Shown here: positions 46,819-55,890 of the stretch, in pieces
Position numbering within the stretch: position 1 is the first letter of the stretch
Layout of the letters: every line of letters begins with the position of its first letter
Source of the DNA: Bacteroides sp.
GTDB lineage: Bacteria > Bacteroidota > Bacteroidia > Bacteroidales > Bacteroidaceae
Length of the DNA stretch: 64,000 nucleotides
Direction of reading: 5' to 3'
Assembly (NCBI GenBank): GCA_019416685.1
Contig: DXWV01000057.1
Span: 1-64,000, forward strand
Made by a program: the position numbers and the translations under genes
Notes under the pieces: model-generated
What the model was told of the DNA's origin: nothing
What the model saw: only the letters and a program-made list of their open reading frames with translations
Database searches by the model: none

Positions 46819-48334
46819 GAATCTTTGATCTTATAAGTATTAAAGCCCTATTCCTTTGGCTCTTATCAAGAACAATAAACCAAGAAGTAATAAACAGACT
46901 CGCAACAGACAAAAAGGAGCAAATTATCAGACGAAAAAAACCATCATCCATCTTACTTGTTATTGGAAATACTATCAACAAAGAGATACCTGTAACCATA
47001 CAACATTTCAAATGAACATGTTTCAAAAACTCAATTATTGAATAATTGATATATCTTTTCAATATAATCAGATTGGACATATCTGCTAATATTGTCGTAG
47101 CAAGCATTCCCCAGAATACAGAGTTCGGACTGAATCCTAATTTCATGAATAAGTAACCGATAGGTAATGACATACACAGAATAGTACCTGTCACTAAATT
47201 AGGAAGTTTAACATAACCTGTTGCATGATTGACGATACTTCGGGGAATTCTGAAAGCATTAAATAATGCATTTACCAGAATTATAATAGTAAATGTATCT
47301 GTATATTCAGGATAATTTCCCAACCAAAGGGACAGAACAAAATTTATATTCATCGACAAAGGTAAAATTATCATTAACATCAGTATACAACTCATAATAG
47401 AACTATAATTGACCAGTTCCATCATAGCCGCTGCATTATCCTGTGCATAAAGCTTGATTATCCGAGGACGGACAGCAGTCAGAAAATTGTTCGAGAATTG
47501 TATAGCCGCACTTTCTACCTGGCATGCAATACCACGGGCAGCATTCACTACAGGACCACAAAATATATTTAGTACCATATTGAGTCCTTGCCCTTGCGCC
47601 AATACTGATATATTCCCTATCATATCATAACTACTATACATAAGCATACTTTTATATAAAGCCTTATCATGTTGCAATTTGAAATGGGTCTCTTTATAAC
47701 GCCTCAAACAATAAAATATATAAATACAAACAATACCCATCTGAAGCAACATTAATAATAGCCCATACCATATAAGCTTGTCGATAGGGTTCAGACTAAT
47801 CAAATAGGAAACAATCAAATTCCCGAATGCACTCAATAAACCTACATAAGCATAGACAGCCATCTCTTCATGAGCAATGATAGCTGCATTGTAGGGAACC
47901 TGTATTATATTCAACATGGCAGTTATCATAGAAAACTGAAAAAGCCAGTGTGCGGCATACATACGTCCCGAAGGAATATCTATTTGGGTGTTCAGAAACC
48001 AAAGTCCTATTGATTCACAAACCAACATGATACCTATGGCTATGACACAATGAAGTGCAAATGCCGTACTAAACACTTTCCTTAACTGTTCATAGTTGTT
48101 ACGACCCAATTCTACTGTAAAGAATCGGGAGGTAGCCGTACTAAATGCACCAACTAAAGTGGAAAAAATAACGACTACTCCTCCTACTACACCGTACAAA
48201 CCAAAATCTACAACCCCTAATGAAGTAAGTATAACTCGTGATGTATAGAGCTGAACACACATAATGATCAGCATACGCATGTAAAGTAATGAAGAATTAC
48301 GGGCAATGCGTTTATTACTATTATCTATTCCCAC
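46793..48334 (-). CDS. wzx: Polysaccharide flippase (Wzx-like)
   Basis: A 513-aa protein with about 12-14 membrane segments of the MATE/MOP polysaccharide-exporter type (SSLLYMRMLIIMCVQLYTSR at the N-terminus, GVVDFGLYGVVGGVVVIFST). It flips lipid-linked repeat units for polymerisation by Wzy. The start is a GTG directly following the TAA of the acyl carrier protein gene, a less usual codon. Confidence 0.87.
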   Translation of the reverse strand: MGIDNSNKRIARNSSLLYMRMLIIMCVQLYTSRVILTSLGVVDFGLYGVVGGVVVIFSTLVGAFSTATSRFFTVELGRNNYEQLRKVFSTAFALHCVIAIGIMLVCESIGLWFLNTQIDIPSGRMYAAHWLFQFSMITAMLNIIQVPYNAAIIAHEEMAVYAYVGLLSAFGNLIVSYLISLNPIDKLIWYGLLLMLLQMGIVCIYIFYCLRRYKETHFKLQHDKALYKSMLMYSSYDMIGNISVLAQGQGLNMVLNIFCGPVVNAARGIACQVESAAIQFSNNFLTAVRPRIIKLYAQDNAAAMMELVNYSSIMSCILMLMIILPLSMNINFVLSLWLGNYPEYTDTFTIIILVNALFNAFRIPRSIVNHATGYVKLPNLVTGTILCMSLPIGYLFMKLGFSPNSVFWGMLATTILADMSNLIILKRYINYSIIEFLKHVHLKCCMVTGISLLIVFPITSKMDDGFFRLIICSFLSVASLFITSWFIVLDKSQRNRALILIRSKIHGKSKVEK

Positions 48335-48559
48335 TTACTTGGATTGGTAGATATTGTATAAGTCTCTAATTGTTTCAGCTTCTTTCACTTCAGAAATAGT
48401 AAAACTTTTGCCATATTTTTCAGCCATATCAGTCATAAAAGCCAGACCGGTAAGCGAACTCCACTCGTCTATATAGCGAAACTCCGTATTCATATCAATC
48501 TCTTCATTGAGTCCGTCAAAAAGATTTTCAAAGAATTCTAAAAATTTTTGTTCGTTCAT
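48335..48559 (-). CDS. Acyl carrier protein-like
   Basis: A 74-aa carrier protein of the phosphopantetheine-attachment type. The helix-start motif is DEWSSLTGLAF. The Ser corresponds to position 35, but the residue before it is Ser rather than the usual Asp of the DSL motif. The ATG at 48559 is preceded by AAGGA, a good ribosome site, whereas the upstream extension overlaps the previous gene. It stands next to a CoF420/hexapeptide fusion and the flippase, suggesting an acyl modification of the polysaccharide. No ligase that would charge it was found nearby. Confidence 0.75.
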   Translation of the reverse strand: MNEQKFLEFFENLFDGLNEEIDMNTEFRYIDEWSSLTGLAFMTDMAEKYGKSFTISEVKEAETIRDLYNIYQSK

Positions 48560-48572
48560 ATTCCTTATTTTT

Positions 48573-50375
48573 TCAATGTTTCCAAATGATATCCGTGTCA
48601 ATAATCCGCGCCGGCGATCCAGTCACCAATACATGAGCAGGTAAGGGAGTTATTACTACGGAATTGGAACCAACCACCGTACTGTCTCCTATTTTCACAC
48701 CCGGCATTATTTTACATTCGGAACAAAGCCAGCAAAAGTCACCAATAATAACAGGATTAGTATCTTTAAAGCCTTGTTGGGCAATGATATGCCCACCGTT
48801 AGTATCACGAATAGAGACATCACGACCATAAAAAGTGTGACTGCCAATGTGTATTTTATCACCACAAATCAGTTTCAATCCTATATTTCCACCACTAAAT
48901 GCACCGCATATCAGTTCTGCACCATCAAACACTTCTACATCACAACCGTAACCGAAGCGGAAATCACCTTGAAACTTAACCGTAGAGTTCTTACCGAATA
49001 AAAAACGACTTTCCAACTTAGATTTACGGAACTTTTTATTACCCAACAATATTTTACCTTTCACTATTACTTCAGCAGTTCGGGCTATTTCAAAAACACA
49101 ATAAGGAGAAGGATAAAGTAACTCACCTTTTCTCCAGTTAGTCTTTATGCCAGGATGAAAAAAGTTTAGGTAAAAGAATTGCCACATCGCTTTTGGACGC
49201 AATTGGGTCATGTTTACAAATGTCCGTAAACCAGAAATCAATATTCGTATCTCCTCATACTTCCTTTTGGATACCGGAAAATATTCATCTCCCAATTGAT
49301 CAAAACGCATACTTTCCATGTCCCGAAAGAATTGTTCCCTATTATAATTAGGACAAACAGAGGACTTTACCAATGCAAAATTAAAAGGCTGTATATCTTC
49401 AAGTCTTACCTTTTTCGTCTGTAAACGTTTGCTTGCTTGTCCAAAAAATTTCTCTCCTTTTTCTGAATTAATAAGAACAGCTGAGGTACCTGTATTATTA
49501 TCCATGTCCTTAGCTACTTTTTCCACACCCCAAAAATCAGCTAAAGTAATGTCGGCCATGCGCGGATAACCTTTGAATAGGCATGAATAGCAAGAAGGAC
49601 GGTCTATCATACCACTATGGTAAGCTCTACTGTAAAGGTCTTTGCCTCTCACTCCATAATAAGACTTCCCATTAGCAAAAGTAGATTTCTTGGTTAAACT
49701 ACGCCAACCCAATTCTTTATTCTTAGCCTTGAAGTAAATGACCTTGGAATCATTGATTTCCTCCAGATAATCAAAATATTTCCGATGAGCTTTAGGAGAT
49801 GTGACACTTTTGCATATAAAATCTATTATTATCAGGTTTTCATAATCTTTATTTAAATACCTACGCAAAGCAGCCATCTGGCAGGGAGTTCCACAAACCA
49901 GTACTGTCTTTTCTGTTTTAATTGCCTTTTTAACTTCCCTATAAAATCCCGAAGCATTACTCTGTAAATATTTAGAACTACGGAGTCTTTTTAAATCGTC
50001 TTTGTTATCGGAGATGAACTGATGAGCAAAAAATTCCGCATCATAAACGGCTCCTCCAACATAGCCTCCCTGTTTATATACATCTTCTGCCATTGCAGAA
50101 AAGACCCCACCAGATGTACTGTCAAAACGAATTTCTAAGTTCTTGTGATAAGCACCATAACAAATCGGTTGATTATAATCATTGCGTTTCAATTCTTCAA
50201 CATGCAATATGGGACATACATGTTCACATAACCCGCAACCAATACATTTCTCCTTATCTATTTGGGGATACCAGAAACCTTCAATATCTGTACAAAAAGT
50301 AATCGCATCATGAGCACACACATCACCACATGCATTACACCCACAACACTTTGATTTATCCGTAATATCAATCAT
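48573..50375 (-). CDS. Ferredoxin-type FrhB-like protein fused to a hexapeptide acyltransferase
   Basis: A 600-aa fusion. The N-terminus has two 4Fe-4S motifs: CCGCNACGDVC at about residues 10-20 and CIGCGLCEHVC at about 43-53. An FrhB/coenzyme F420-hydrogenase beta-type domain follows (about 75-370, GTPCQMAALRRYL). The C-terminal ~180 residues (about 420-600) are left-handed beta-helix repeats (KTNIGDF-like FCWLCSECKIMPGVKIGDST) ending GSPARII, a trimeric acetyltransferase. FrhB-like proteins occur in several Bacteroides capsule loci, their function there is unclear, and this fusion makes both activities act on one substrate plausible. ATG 50375 is preferred over the upstream GTG. Confidence 0.85.
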   Translation of the reverse strand: MIDITDKSKCCGCNACGDVCAHDAITFCTDIEGFWYPQIDKEKCIGCGLCEHVCPILHVEELKRNDYNQPICYGAYHKNLEIRFDSTSGGVFSAMAEDVYKQGGYVGGAVYDAEFFAHQFISDNKDDLKRLRSSKYLQSNASGFYREVKKAIKTEKTVLVCGTPCQMAALRRYLNKDYENLIIIDFICKSVTSPKAHRKYFDYLEEINDSKVIYFKAKNKELGWRSLTKKSTFANGKSYYGVRGKDLYSRAYHSGMIDRPSCYSCLFKGYPRMADITLADFWGVEKVAKDMDNNTGTSAVLINSEKGEKFFGQASKRLQTKKVRLEDIQPFNFALVKSSVCPNYNREQFFRDMESMRFDQLGDEYFPVSKRKYEEIRILISGLRTFVNMTQLRPKAMWQFFYLNFFHPGIKTNWRKGELLYPSPYCVFEIARTAEVIVKGKILLGNKKFRKSKLESRFLFGKNSTVKFQGDFRFGYGCDVEVFDGAELICGAFSGGNIGLKLICGDKIHIGSHTFYGRDVSIRDTNGGHIIAQQGFKDTNPVIIGDFCWLCSECKIMPGVKIGDSTVVGSNSVVITPLPAHVLVTGSPARIIDTDIIWKH

Positions 50376-50668
50376 ATTAATTGTAAACACTCACAGTATT
50401 AGCCACCCGCCTTTTTACAACCCGCAACCTACATTGAGCTAATTTATCGATTTCAAATTAAATTATTTCATAAAACCTGACTATACTCAACTTCAAACAA
50501 ATCGAGATATAACTATCGGCAGTGTCTAAATACAATTTCCTGACAGTTTGTTTGTCAAACTCAATTTAATCTCAGTACGTTAGCGTCCATTTTTTGACAT
50601 TCCTCCTAAAATAAGCCGCCGAACAATTGTTTTCCTATAAAGTTTGTCAAAAAGAGGATTTCTTTATC

Positions 50669-51157
50669 TCATTCATCAATATACTCCCACGGATAAGGAT
50701 TGTCCACCACATTCTGAAATTCTGTAATGGCTTCCTGCTCTTCAGTAGTGAGCGACTCAGAATCCCACGAAACGATAATAGCACGGGCTTCATCCGCCAA
50801 AGGCTCATCGAATACTTCACCATAGCAGACGGTAAGCAGACGGAGTTTCAATAAGGAAGCGGGAAGGGCGTCAAGAAGATCCCAACAACGGTCCAGAACT
50901 TCCTGAATGTGTTGCTGCTTTTCACCGTAATCGATGAAGGAGGCATTGTAACCCATCAGGAGAGCCAAGCAGACATGGGCCTGTTCTTCAAGGGTGGAGC
51001 CTTTGGCACCGGAGTCATACAAGGCGGTGGTCAAACGGTAAACCTCACTGTTACGACGGGACAAATCATCACTATAGATGGGACTATCGTCCATACCCAA
51101 ATACATCAGTTCATGCGCAGCGCGCTGAAGAGAGGCTGCTTCTTCGGAAAGAGTCAT
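50669..51157 (-). CDS. upxZ: UpxZ-family inhibitor of capsule antitermination
   Basis: A 162-aa, largely helical protein matching the UpxZ family (LQRAAHELMYLGMDDSPIYS, then TALYDSGAKGSTLEEQAHVC and VDNPYPWEYIDE). UpxZ proteins block the UpxY antiterminators of other, heterologous capsule loci so that one capsule predominates. It follows upxY by 19 bases. Confidence 0.9.
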   Translation of the reverse strand: MTLSEEAASLQRAAHELMYLGMDDSPIYSDDLSRRNSEVYRLTTALYDSGAKGSTLEEQAHVCLALLMGYNASFIDYGEKQQHIQEVLDRCWDLLDALPASLLKLRLLTVCYGEVFDEPLADEARAIIVSWDSESLTTEEQEAITEFQNVVDNPYPWEYIDE

Positions 51158-51176
51158 ACTATTTTAGGAATTTGAA

Positions 51177-51713
51177 TTATTTAATTACTTCTATCAGATC
51201 CGGATGAATGGATGCCATGGCAACGGCGATGACACCCTGGATTTTTATGACCAGACGACGATCACGGGCACCCTTCACTTTCAGAAAAATGCCTTCCTGA
51301 CCCTCGAAGTCACCACCCGTGACACGGACTTTAGTGCCTTTGGACAAATTCAATTCATCAGGACGGAAGTAAAGGAGTTGCTCATGATAAGTACCGGCCA
51401 CGGCAATGAAACGTTGCATCTCATGATCGGGGATGATGATCTTCTGACCGCTTCGGGTATCGGTGATATACTGTAAATAAGAGACCAGAGACTTGACACG
51501 TTTCACTTCGGAAGGACAGGCATGAACAAAAATCAGATTGTAGATGACGGGAACCAAGACACGGACTTTTTTCCCGTTTTTGATGCTTATTTTATATTGC
51601 ATGGGAACGAAATAGTCGATATGTTCCTTCGCAAACAGTCGCATGGCATCAGGCTCTCTACGGTAGGTGGCACGCATGGCATACCAAATTTCAGTCTCTT
51701 TATCCGTTTCCAT
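51177..51713 (-). CDS. upxY: UpxY-family transcription antiterminator (NusG-like)
   Basis: A 178-aa NusG-type protein: NGN-like N-terminal domain (IWYAMRATYRREPDAMRLFA) and C-terminal KOW-type domain (GTKVRVTGGDFEGQEGIFLK). UpxY acts on its own capsule operon's leader to stop premature termination. It is the first gene of the operon, next to the invertible promoter. Confidence 0.95.
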   Translation of the reverse strand: METDKETEIWYAMRATYRREPDAMRLFAKEHIDYFVPMQYKISIKNGKKVRVLVPVIYNLIFVHACPSEVKRVKSLVSYLQYITDTRSGQKIIIPDHEMQRFIAVAGTYHEQLLYFRPDELNLSKGTKVRVTGGDFEGQEGIFLKVKGARDRRLVIKIQGVIAVAMASIHPDLIEVIK

Positions 51714-51902
51714 TTTTCTATGAGTAGTTCAAAAAAGGGTATTTCCCCGGGGCTTTGAACATCTAATATATTATTGATATTCAATCATTTGCGATGCATT
51801 CATGTAATATACAGCAATATTTGCATCTCTCTTTCCAAGTGGTTTTCTGTAGTTATTCATTAACTGACAGATAAAATGCTATAAACGAGTCAGTTGAAAA
51901 CA
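51714..51902 (-). promoter_or_regulatory. Capsule operon leader (UpxY target region)
   Basis: Untranslated region between the invertible segment and upxY. It contains a hairpin with AACTGAC (51862-51868) pairing GTCAGTT (51889-51895), adjacent to the segment. Such leaders are where UpxY acts in characterised loci; the exact site is not visible here. Confidence 0.5.
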
Positions 51903-51932
51903 AAAAGTGTTTCAATAGACGTTCGTTTAATG
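51903..51932. repeat. Left inverted repeat of invertible promoter
   Basis: Thirty bases (AAAAGTGTTTCAATAGACGT then TCGTTTAATG) exactly complementary to 52111-52140. The core AGACGTTCGT fits the Mpi-type invertase consensus ARACGTWCGT as I recall it. Confidence 0.92.
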
Positions 51933-52076
51933 AAACACCTATTTTTGAAGATTTACGGCTGGGCATTCTTACGGAATAATGCATCAAATAACTAATTTTA
52001 TCAATTACATAAACTGCTGAATATAAAGAATCTGCATCTTTAACTTTCAAAAACAAAAAAATATTTATAAGAATAT

Positions 52077-52107
52077 TTTGTCATTTCAGATATACGTTTT
52101 AACTTTG
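52077..52107 (+). promoter_or_regulatory. Capsule promoter, currently pointing rightward
   Basis: -33 TTTG at 52077-52080, 19-base spacer, -7 TAACTTTG at 52100-52107. It lies just inside the right repeat; expected start is near 52113, in the repeat itself. No leftward TAnnTTTG box was found inside the segment. Confidence 0.85.
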
Positions 52108-52110
52108 TGC

Positions 52111-52140
52111 CATTAAACGAACGTCTATTGAAACACTTTT
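52111..52140. repeat. Right inverted repeat of invertible promoter
   Basis: Exact reverse complement of 51903-51932. Confidence 0.92.
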
Positions 52141-52266
52141 ATAATTTTATCGATACCACATCAGCATTTACCGAATTCCCCCTTCTTTATACTCTTTTCC
52201 CTATAATAATGTACGCACGTGCTACACGCGCACAGACGCGTATTTTCTTCTTTTTTTAAAAGAAAA

Positions 52267-52324
52267 ATCCCCGTGTATTAAATAGAGGGTAGGGTACCCT
52301 ACCCTCTATTTAATACACGGGGAT
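52267..52324. repeat. Perfect 58-bp palindrome
   Basis: The two halves are exactly complementary and meet at GGGT/ACCC (52295/52296) with no loop. It is followed by an AT-rich run on both sides. It can form a very stable hairpin and probably acts as a terminator between the invertible promoter and the next plus-strand genes, shielding them when the promoter is OFF. Confidence 0.9.
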
Positions 52325-52466
52325 ATATTTTATAAATATTGAAGTTTTTCTCATAAAACTTGTATTCCATGCTAATAACCATTAATTTCGCATCGTAAAT
52401 ATTAATTTATGTTTTATTTTAAAACCATTATTAGACATTTATGATTAAAACTACAAATTTTAAAAA

Positions 52467-52814
52467 GTGACGGTAATAGAGGGAAAAGTGTCCATTATTA
52501 TCACAGAAGGAACGGAGATAGATACGGAACGGTTAGTTGCAAGCGTGAAACTGGCATTATCGGAAAAAATACCGATAGAAGATCAGAAAGAGAACATCTT
52601 AGAGGCATTTGCCAGGCAAGCGCATGAACAGAAAAAAAAGGATAAGAATCAGAATGTAAGAAAAATAGCAAGGATATTATCGTTGTTTTTCAAGTTCCCG
52701 AAAACAAAAGGAAAAGGCAATCTGAAAGAAGAAAGTGCCGAGGCGGAAATCTATAAATCCATCCGGGACATAGCCGAAGCGGAGGAAGAGATACTCAACG
52801 ATCCGAAACAATAA
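52467..52814 (+). CDS. Hypothetical protein, 115 aa
   Basis: A small charged protein with the N-terminal strand VIEGKVSIIITEGTEIDTER, followed by helices rich in Lys and Glu and a Lys-rich middle. No family recognised. The start is GTG at 52467. It lies between the palindrome and the VirE-like gene on the same strand and ends in its own terminator. Confidence 0.7.
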   Translation: MTVIEGKVSIIITEGTEIDTERLVASVKLALSEKIPIEDQKENILEAFARQAHEQKKKDKNQNVRKIARILSLFFKFPKTKGKGNLKEESAEAEIYKSIRDIAEAEEEILNDPKQ

Positions 52815-52834
52815 AAAGTTAAAAACAACCTTGG

Positions 52835-52874
52835 AAGATTAGGCTTTTTCATCGGAAAAGTCTAATCTTTTTTT
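52835..52874 (+). terminator. Terminator of the small hypothetical gene
   Basis: AAGATTAG ... CTTTT pairs with AAAAG ... CTAATCTT and is followed by eight or more T residues. Confidence 0.8.
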
Positions 52875-52888
52875 TGAAATCTACTGTT

Positions 52889-52896
52889 TACCTTTG
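52889..52896 (+). promoter_or_regulatory. -7 box for the primase-helicase gene
   Basis: TACCTTTG fits TAnnTTTG, about 59 bases before the ATG at 52955. The -33 element is weak because the T-tract of the preceding terminator occupies it. Confidence 0.4.
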
Positions 52897-52954
52897 TACC
52901 GCTCAAGACAAACAAACATTGGGCACAAACAAACAGCTTAAAAAAACGAATACC

Positions 52955-55159
52955 ATGAAAGACATCACAATCACCACCTACAACGGTTACAGCACCGTGG
53001 CAGGAGAAACCACCCTCACGCAAGTGATAAAAGAGATACGGGAAGGGAAAAACCTGGCAATCGTACAACGGATAGAAAAGCTTGTGCAGCAAGGTGAGAC
53101 GGAGAAAGCGGACCGGACAAAGAAGCAGCTACCCTACCTCACACTGACGGCCAATTACCATCAGGAGAGGTTAGCGTACAGCATCAAAAACTACAACCCG
53201 GTGATCACCATCGATATAGACAAACTGAAAGACGAGCAGATAGGCCCCCTACGCGAACGCATTGAAAGCGATCCGGACGTACTGGCGGATTTTCTCACTC
53301 CCAAACGACATGGATTCAAGGTATTTGTATACCTGCAATCGGCATGGGCCTGCAAAATGAGAAAGGCGGCATTCTCAACCCGGGAGATCACATACGAGCA
53401 GTTGGAATATTACCACGCACAGATGTACAAGGCATGTCAGGAGCACATTGAAATGTGGTTGGGAATACCCGTGGACAAAAGCGGGAAGGACATCGGACGG
53501 GGCTTCTTCACATCGTTCGATACGCAGGCTTATCTGAACACAGAGCTGATGGAAAAGATAGAGACGGTGGAAACGAACATTATTCCTCCGGAAAAGAAGG
53601 AGAAAAAGCCCGGAAGGAAAAAGGAAAAGAGTAAAGGGCAGGCTTCTGAAGAGGGAGAAACGGGCACGGTAGAACCCTGGGAGAAGTTAGAGTACAGAAA
53701 GGCATTACAAACCACCCGCCGCTCGGAGAAGTTCGAACCGGGAAACAGAAACACTTTTCTCTACACCTTAGGCAACCGATGCTACAAGAAGGGATTGAGC
53801 GAGAAAAGCGTACAGCAGCTGGTACGGCAGGATTTCGCAGAGGCAGAGATAGATATAGCCACCCCCATACACAACGCATACCTCTATACGAACAAGACCG
53901 AAGAGGCGGAAAAGAAAAAGGAGGATAAGAAACCGGTCATCACCCAGGTACTGGAATATCTGGAGGCACATTATGACATACGTAGAAATACGATATTGGA
54001 ACGGTTGGAGTTCATCGACTTTGAGGAGAATGCGTCCGGGATGAAAGGAAAATACCGCCCACTGAGAAACAAGGACTACAACTCGATATTCGTAAACCTC
54101 CAAATGGCGGGCATATCCTGCTTCCAGAACTATCTCAAAGCGGTGATAGACTCGAATTACGCGAAGAACTTCAACCCGTTCGAGAGTTATTTCTACGGAC
54201 TAAAACCCTGGGACAGGACTACAGACTACATCGGGCAGTTAGCGGATACGGTGAAAACAAAGGACACGGACTTCTGGAAGGAGAGCCTGAGAAGATGGAT
54301 CGTGGGTATGGTGGCATGCGCACTGAAGGAGGAGGCGGTGAACCAATATGTGCTCATTCTATACAGCGAACAGGGAAAAGGAAAGAGCACCTGGATCAGG
54401 AAGTTGCTGCCACCCGAACTCGCAGAATATTACCGCAACGGGATGATAGACCCGGGAAACAAGGATGACCTGCTACTACTGTCCAACCGGCTGCTCATCA
54501 ACATGGAGGAGTTTGAAGGGGCGAAACAGGGAGACATAGCGGCATTGAAACGGATCATCACACAGGAGAGCGTGACGGAGCGGAAGGTGTACGACGTACA
54601 GGCGGAAAAGTACATACGAAGAGCATCGTTCATTGCCAGCACCAACAACCGGCAGTGTATGCAGGACATGGGAGGAAACCGCAGGTTTCTGCTATCCGTA
54701 CTCACGGAGATTGACTTCCACGCACCGATAGACTATGAAGGGGTATATGCACAGGCAATATATCTCTTACAGAACGGATACCGGTACTGGTACGAGGGAG
54801 ATGAAATTACAGGACTGAACAAACGGAACGAACAGCACCGCATGAAGGAGCCGGTGGAGGAGAATCTGTACGTCTATTACCGGGCGGCTACCCCCACGGA
54901 CATTGAGGTGAAATGGAGGCCGGCGGCAGCACTGATGGGAACCATCAGTTTGTACGGACGCATACAAGCAAACAGGCAGACACAGCAGGTACTGGTACAG
55001 GTGTTGGAGAGGGACAGATTCCCTAAAAGGATGAACGAAAGCGGAATAACGGAATACGCAGTGATAGAGTTCACACCCGATCAGGTGAGTGCGAACAGCA
55101 GAAGAGTTGAAGAGAAGAAAGAAGGAAAGGGGGAGAGACAGGAGGAACTGCCGTTTTGA
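52955..55159 (+). CDS. VirE/BT4733-type primase-helicase
   Basis: A 734-aa protein, start chosen at ATG 52955 (MKDITITTYNGYST). The N-terminal ~220 residues match the BT_4733-like domain found in Bacteroides (YLTLTANYHQERLAYSIKNY, then VITIDIDKL with acidic residues of a primase-like fold). The C-terminal half is a VirE-type helicase with Walker A YSEQGKGKSTWIRKL, SNRLLINMEEFEGAKQG and FIASTNNRQCMQDMGGNRRF. Such proteins are widespread in Bacteroides chromosomes with DUF4248, HU-like and smalltalk genes, as here. They look like mobile-element replication proteins, but the cassette's role is unknown. Confidence 0.88.
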   Translation: MKDITITTYNGYSTVAGETTLTQVIKEIREGKNLAIVQRIEKLVQQGETEKADRTKKQLPYLTLTANYHQERLAYSIKNYNPVITIDIDKLKDEQIGPLRERIESDPDVLADFLTPKRHGFKVFVYLQSAWACKMRKAAFSTREITYEQLEYYHAQMYKACQEHIEMWLGIPVDKSGKDIGRGFFTSFDTQAYLNTELMEKIETVETNIIPPEKKEKKPGRKKEKSKGQASEEGETGTVEPWEKLEYRKALQTTRRSEKFEPGNRNTFLYTLGNRCYKKGLSEKSVQQLVRQDFAEAEIDIATPIHNAYLYTNKTEEAEKKKEDKKPVITQVLEYLEAHYDIRRNTILERLEFIDFEENASGMKGKYRPLRNKDYNSIFVNLQMAGISCFQNYLKAVIDSNYAKNFNPFESYFYGLKPWDRTTDYIGQLADTVKTKDTDFWKESLRRWIVGMVACALKEEAVNQYVLILYSEQGKGKSTWIRKLLPPELAEYYRNGMIDPGNKDDLLLLSNRLLINMEEFEGAKQGDIAALKRIITQESVTERKVYDVQAEKYIRRASFIASTNNRQCMQDMGGNRRFLLSVLTEIDFHAPIDYEGVYAQAIYLLQNGYRYWYEGDEITGLNKRNEQHRMKEPVEENLYVYYRAATPTDIEVKWRPAAALMGTISLYGRIQANRQTQQVLVQVLERDRFPKRMNESGITEYAVIEFTPDQVSANSRRVEEKKEGKGERQEELPF

Positions 55160-55216
55160 GGAAGGGGATTCACCACAGAGTAACACTGAGTTTCACAGAG
55201 TTTTTATTATCCGGAC

Positions 55217-55316
55217 AAAACGCAGATTGACGCGAATGATCGCAGATTAAAATCCTGTTATTCTTTATCTTATACCTGTTTTTCTTTGCGAAAATCTGTG
55301 TTAATCTGCGTTTCAA
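55217..55316. repeat. Intergenic repeat copy 1
   Basis: Begins AAAACGCAGATTGACGC and ends GAAAATCTGTGTTAATCTGC followed by GTTTCAAT, so the ends are mutually complementary. A related copy is at 59486-59582. It is typical of small Bacteroides intergenic repeats. Confidence 0.6.
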
Positions 55317-55334
55317 TCAGATAAGTATACATAC

Positions 55335-55389
55335 CATGCCCCGTAACGTATATTCTAATGTAGCATGAGATATATTGTCACGGGGCATA
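55335..55389. terminator. Convergent-gene terminator hairpin
   Basis: ATGCCCCGT pairs with ACGGGGCAT across an AT-rich middle with partial pairing. It lies between the plus-strand primase and the minus-strand DUF4248 gene. Confidence 0.6.
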
Positions 55390-55422
55390 ATATATTAGGG
55401 CGTTTTATTTACAAATATTTTA

Positions 55423-55659
55423 TCAGGGGGTATCGAGGTAGCGGACGATCAGGCTGACCTGACGGCGGGTATAGGAGTGGTCGTTCTTCCCTTCCCCACC
55501 CTGATAAAGGAGGCTATGGAGTTCTTTGTTCTTACGGATCCAACCCCTGAGTTTGCACATGGCATAGGGAATGGGCAGATTTGGGTGATACAGATGGGCA
55601 AGATCGGCTTTGAGGTAGGACTTGACGACAAACTTCGTTTCTTCTTCATTTTCATTCAT
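55423..55659 (-). CDS. DUF4248 family protein
   Basis: A 78-aa protein with VKSYLKADLAHLYHPNLPIP and the C-terminal TRRQVSLIVRYLDTP, the DUF4248 family found next to VirE-type genes in Bacteroides. It is probably DNA-binding by its helical, basic sequence. Function unknown. Confidence 0.85.
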   Translation of the reverse strand: MNENEEETKFVVKSYLKADLAHLYHPNLPIPYAMCKLRGWIRKNKELHSLLYQGGEGKNDHSYTRRQVSLIVRYLDTP

Positions 55660-55890
55660 TGCAATATGTTTTTATGGTTGTTTTTTTGTTCTTCAAATAT
55701 AACAATTATTCCGGACATCAACAAGCTATAACACAATATAAACGACTATGAATCAAAGTATTTGCAATACAGAATAATCTACAAAAAAGTACGTTCACCC
55801 ACTCTTATGGAAGAGGTTATCTTTGTCACATCGGAAAGGAAAAGAAGCGCTGTTTCCTGCCGGTAAATCAAATTTTAAAACTAAAAAATC

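Larger units (their letters stand above)
51903..52140. promoter_or_regulatory. Invertible capsule promoter segment, 238 bp
   Basis: Bounded by two perfect 30-base inverted repeats. It carries a single good promoter near its right end. Inversion would aim that promoter at upxY. In the sequence given it points right, away from the operon, so the operon is in the OFF orientation here. A serine-family invertase (such as Mpi) would be needed and is not in the window. Confidence 0.92.
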
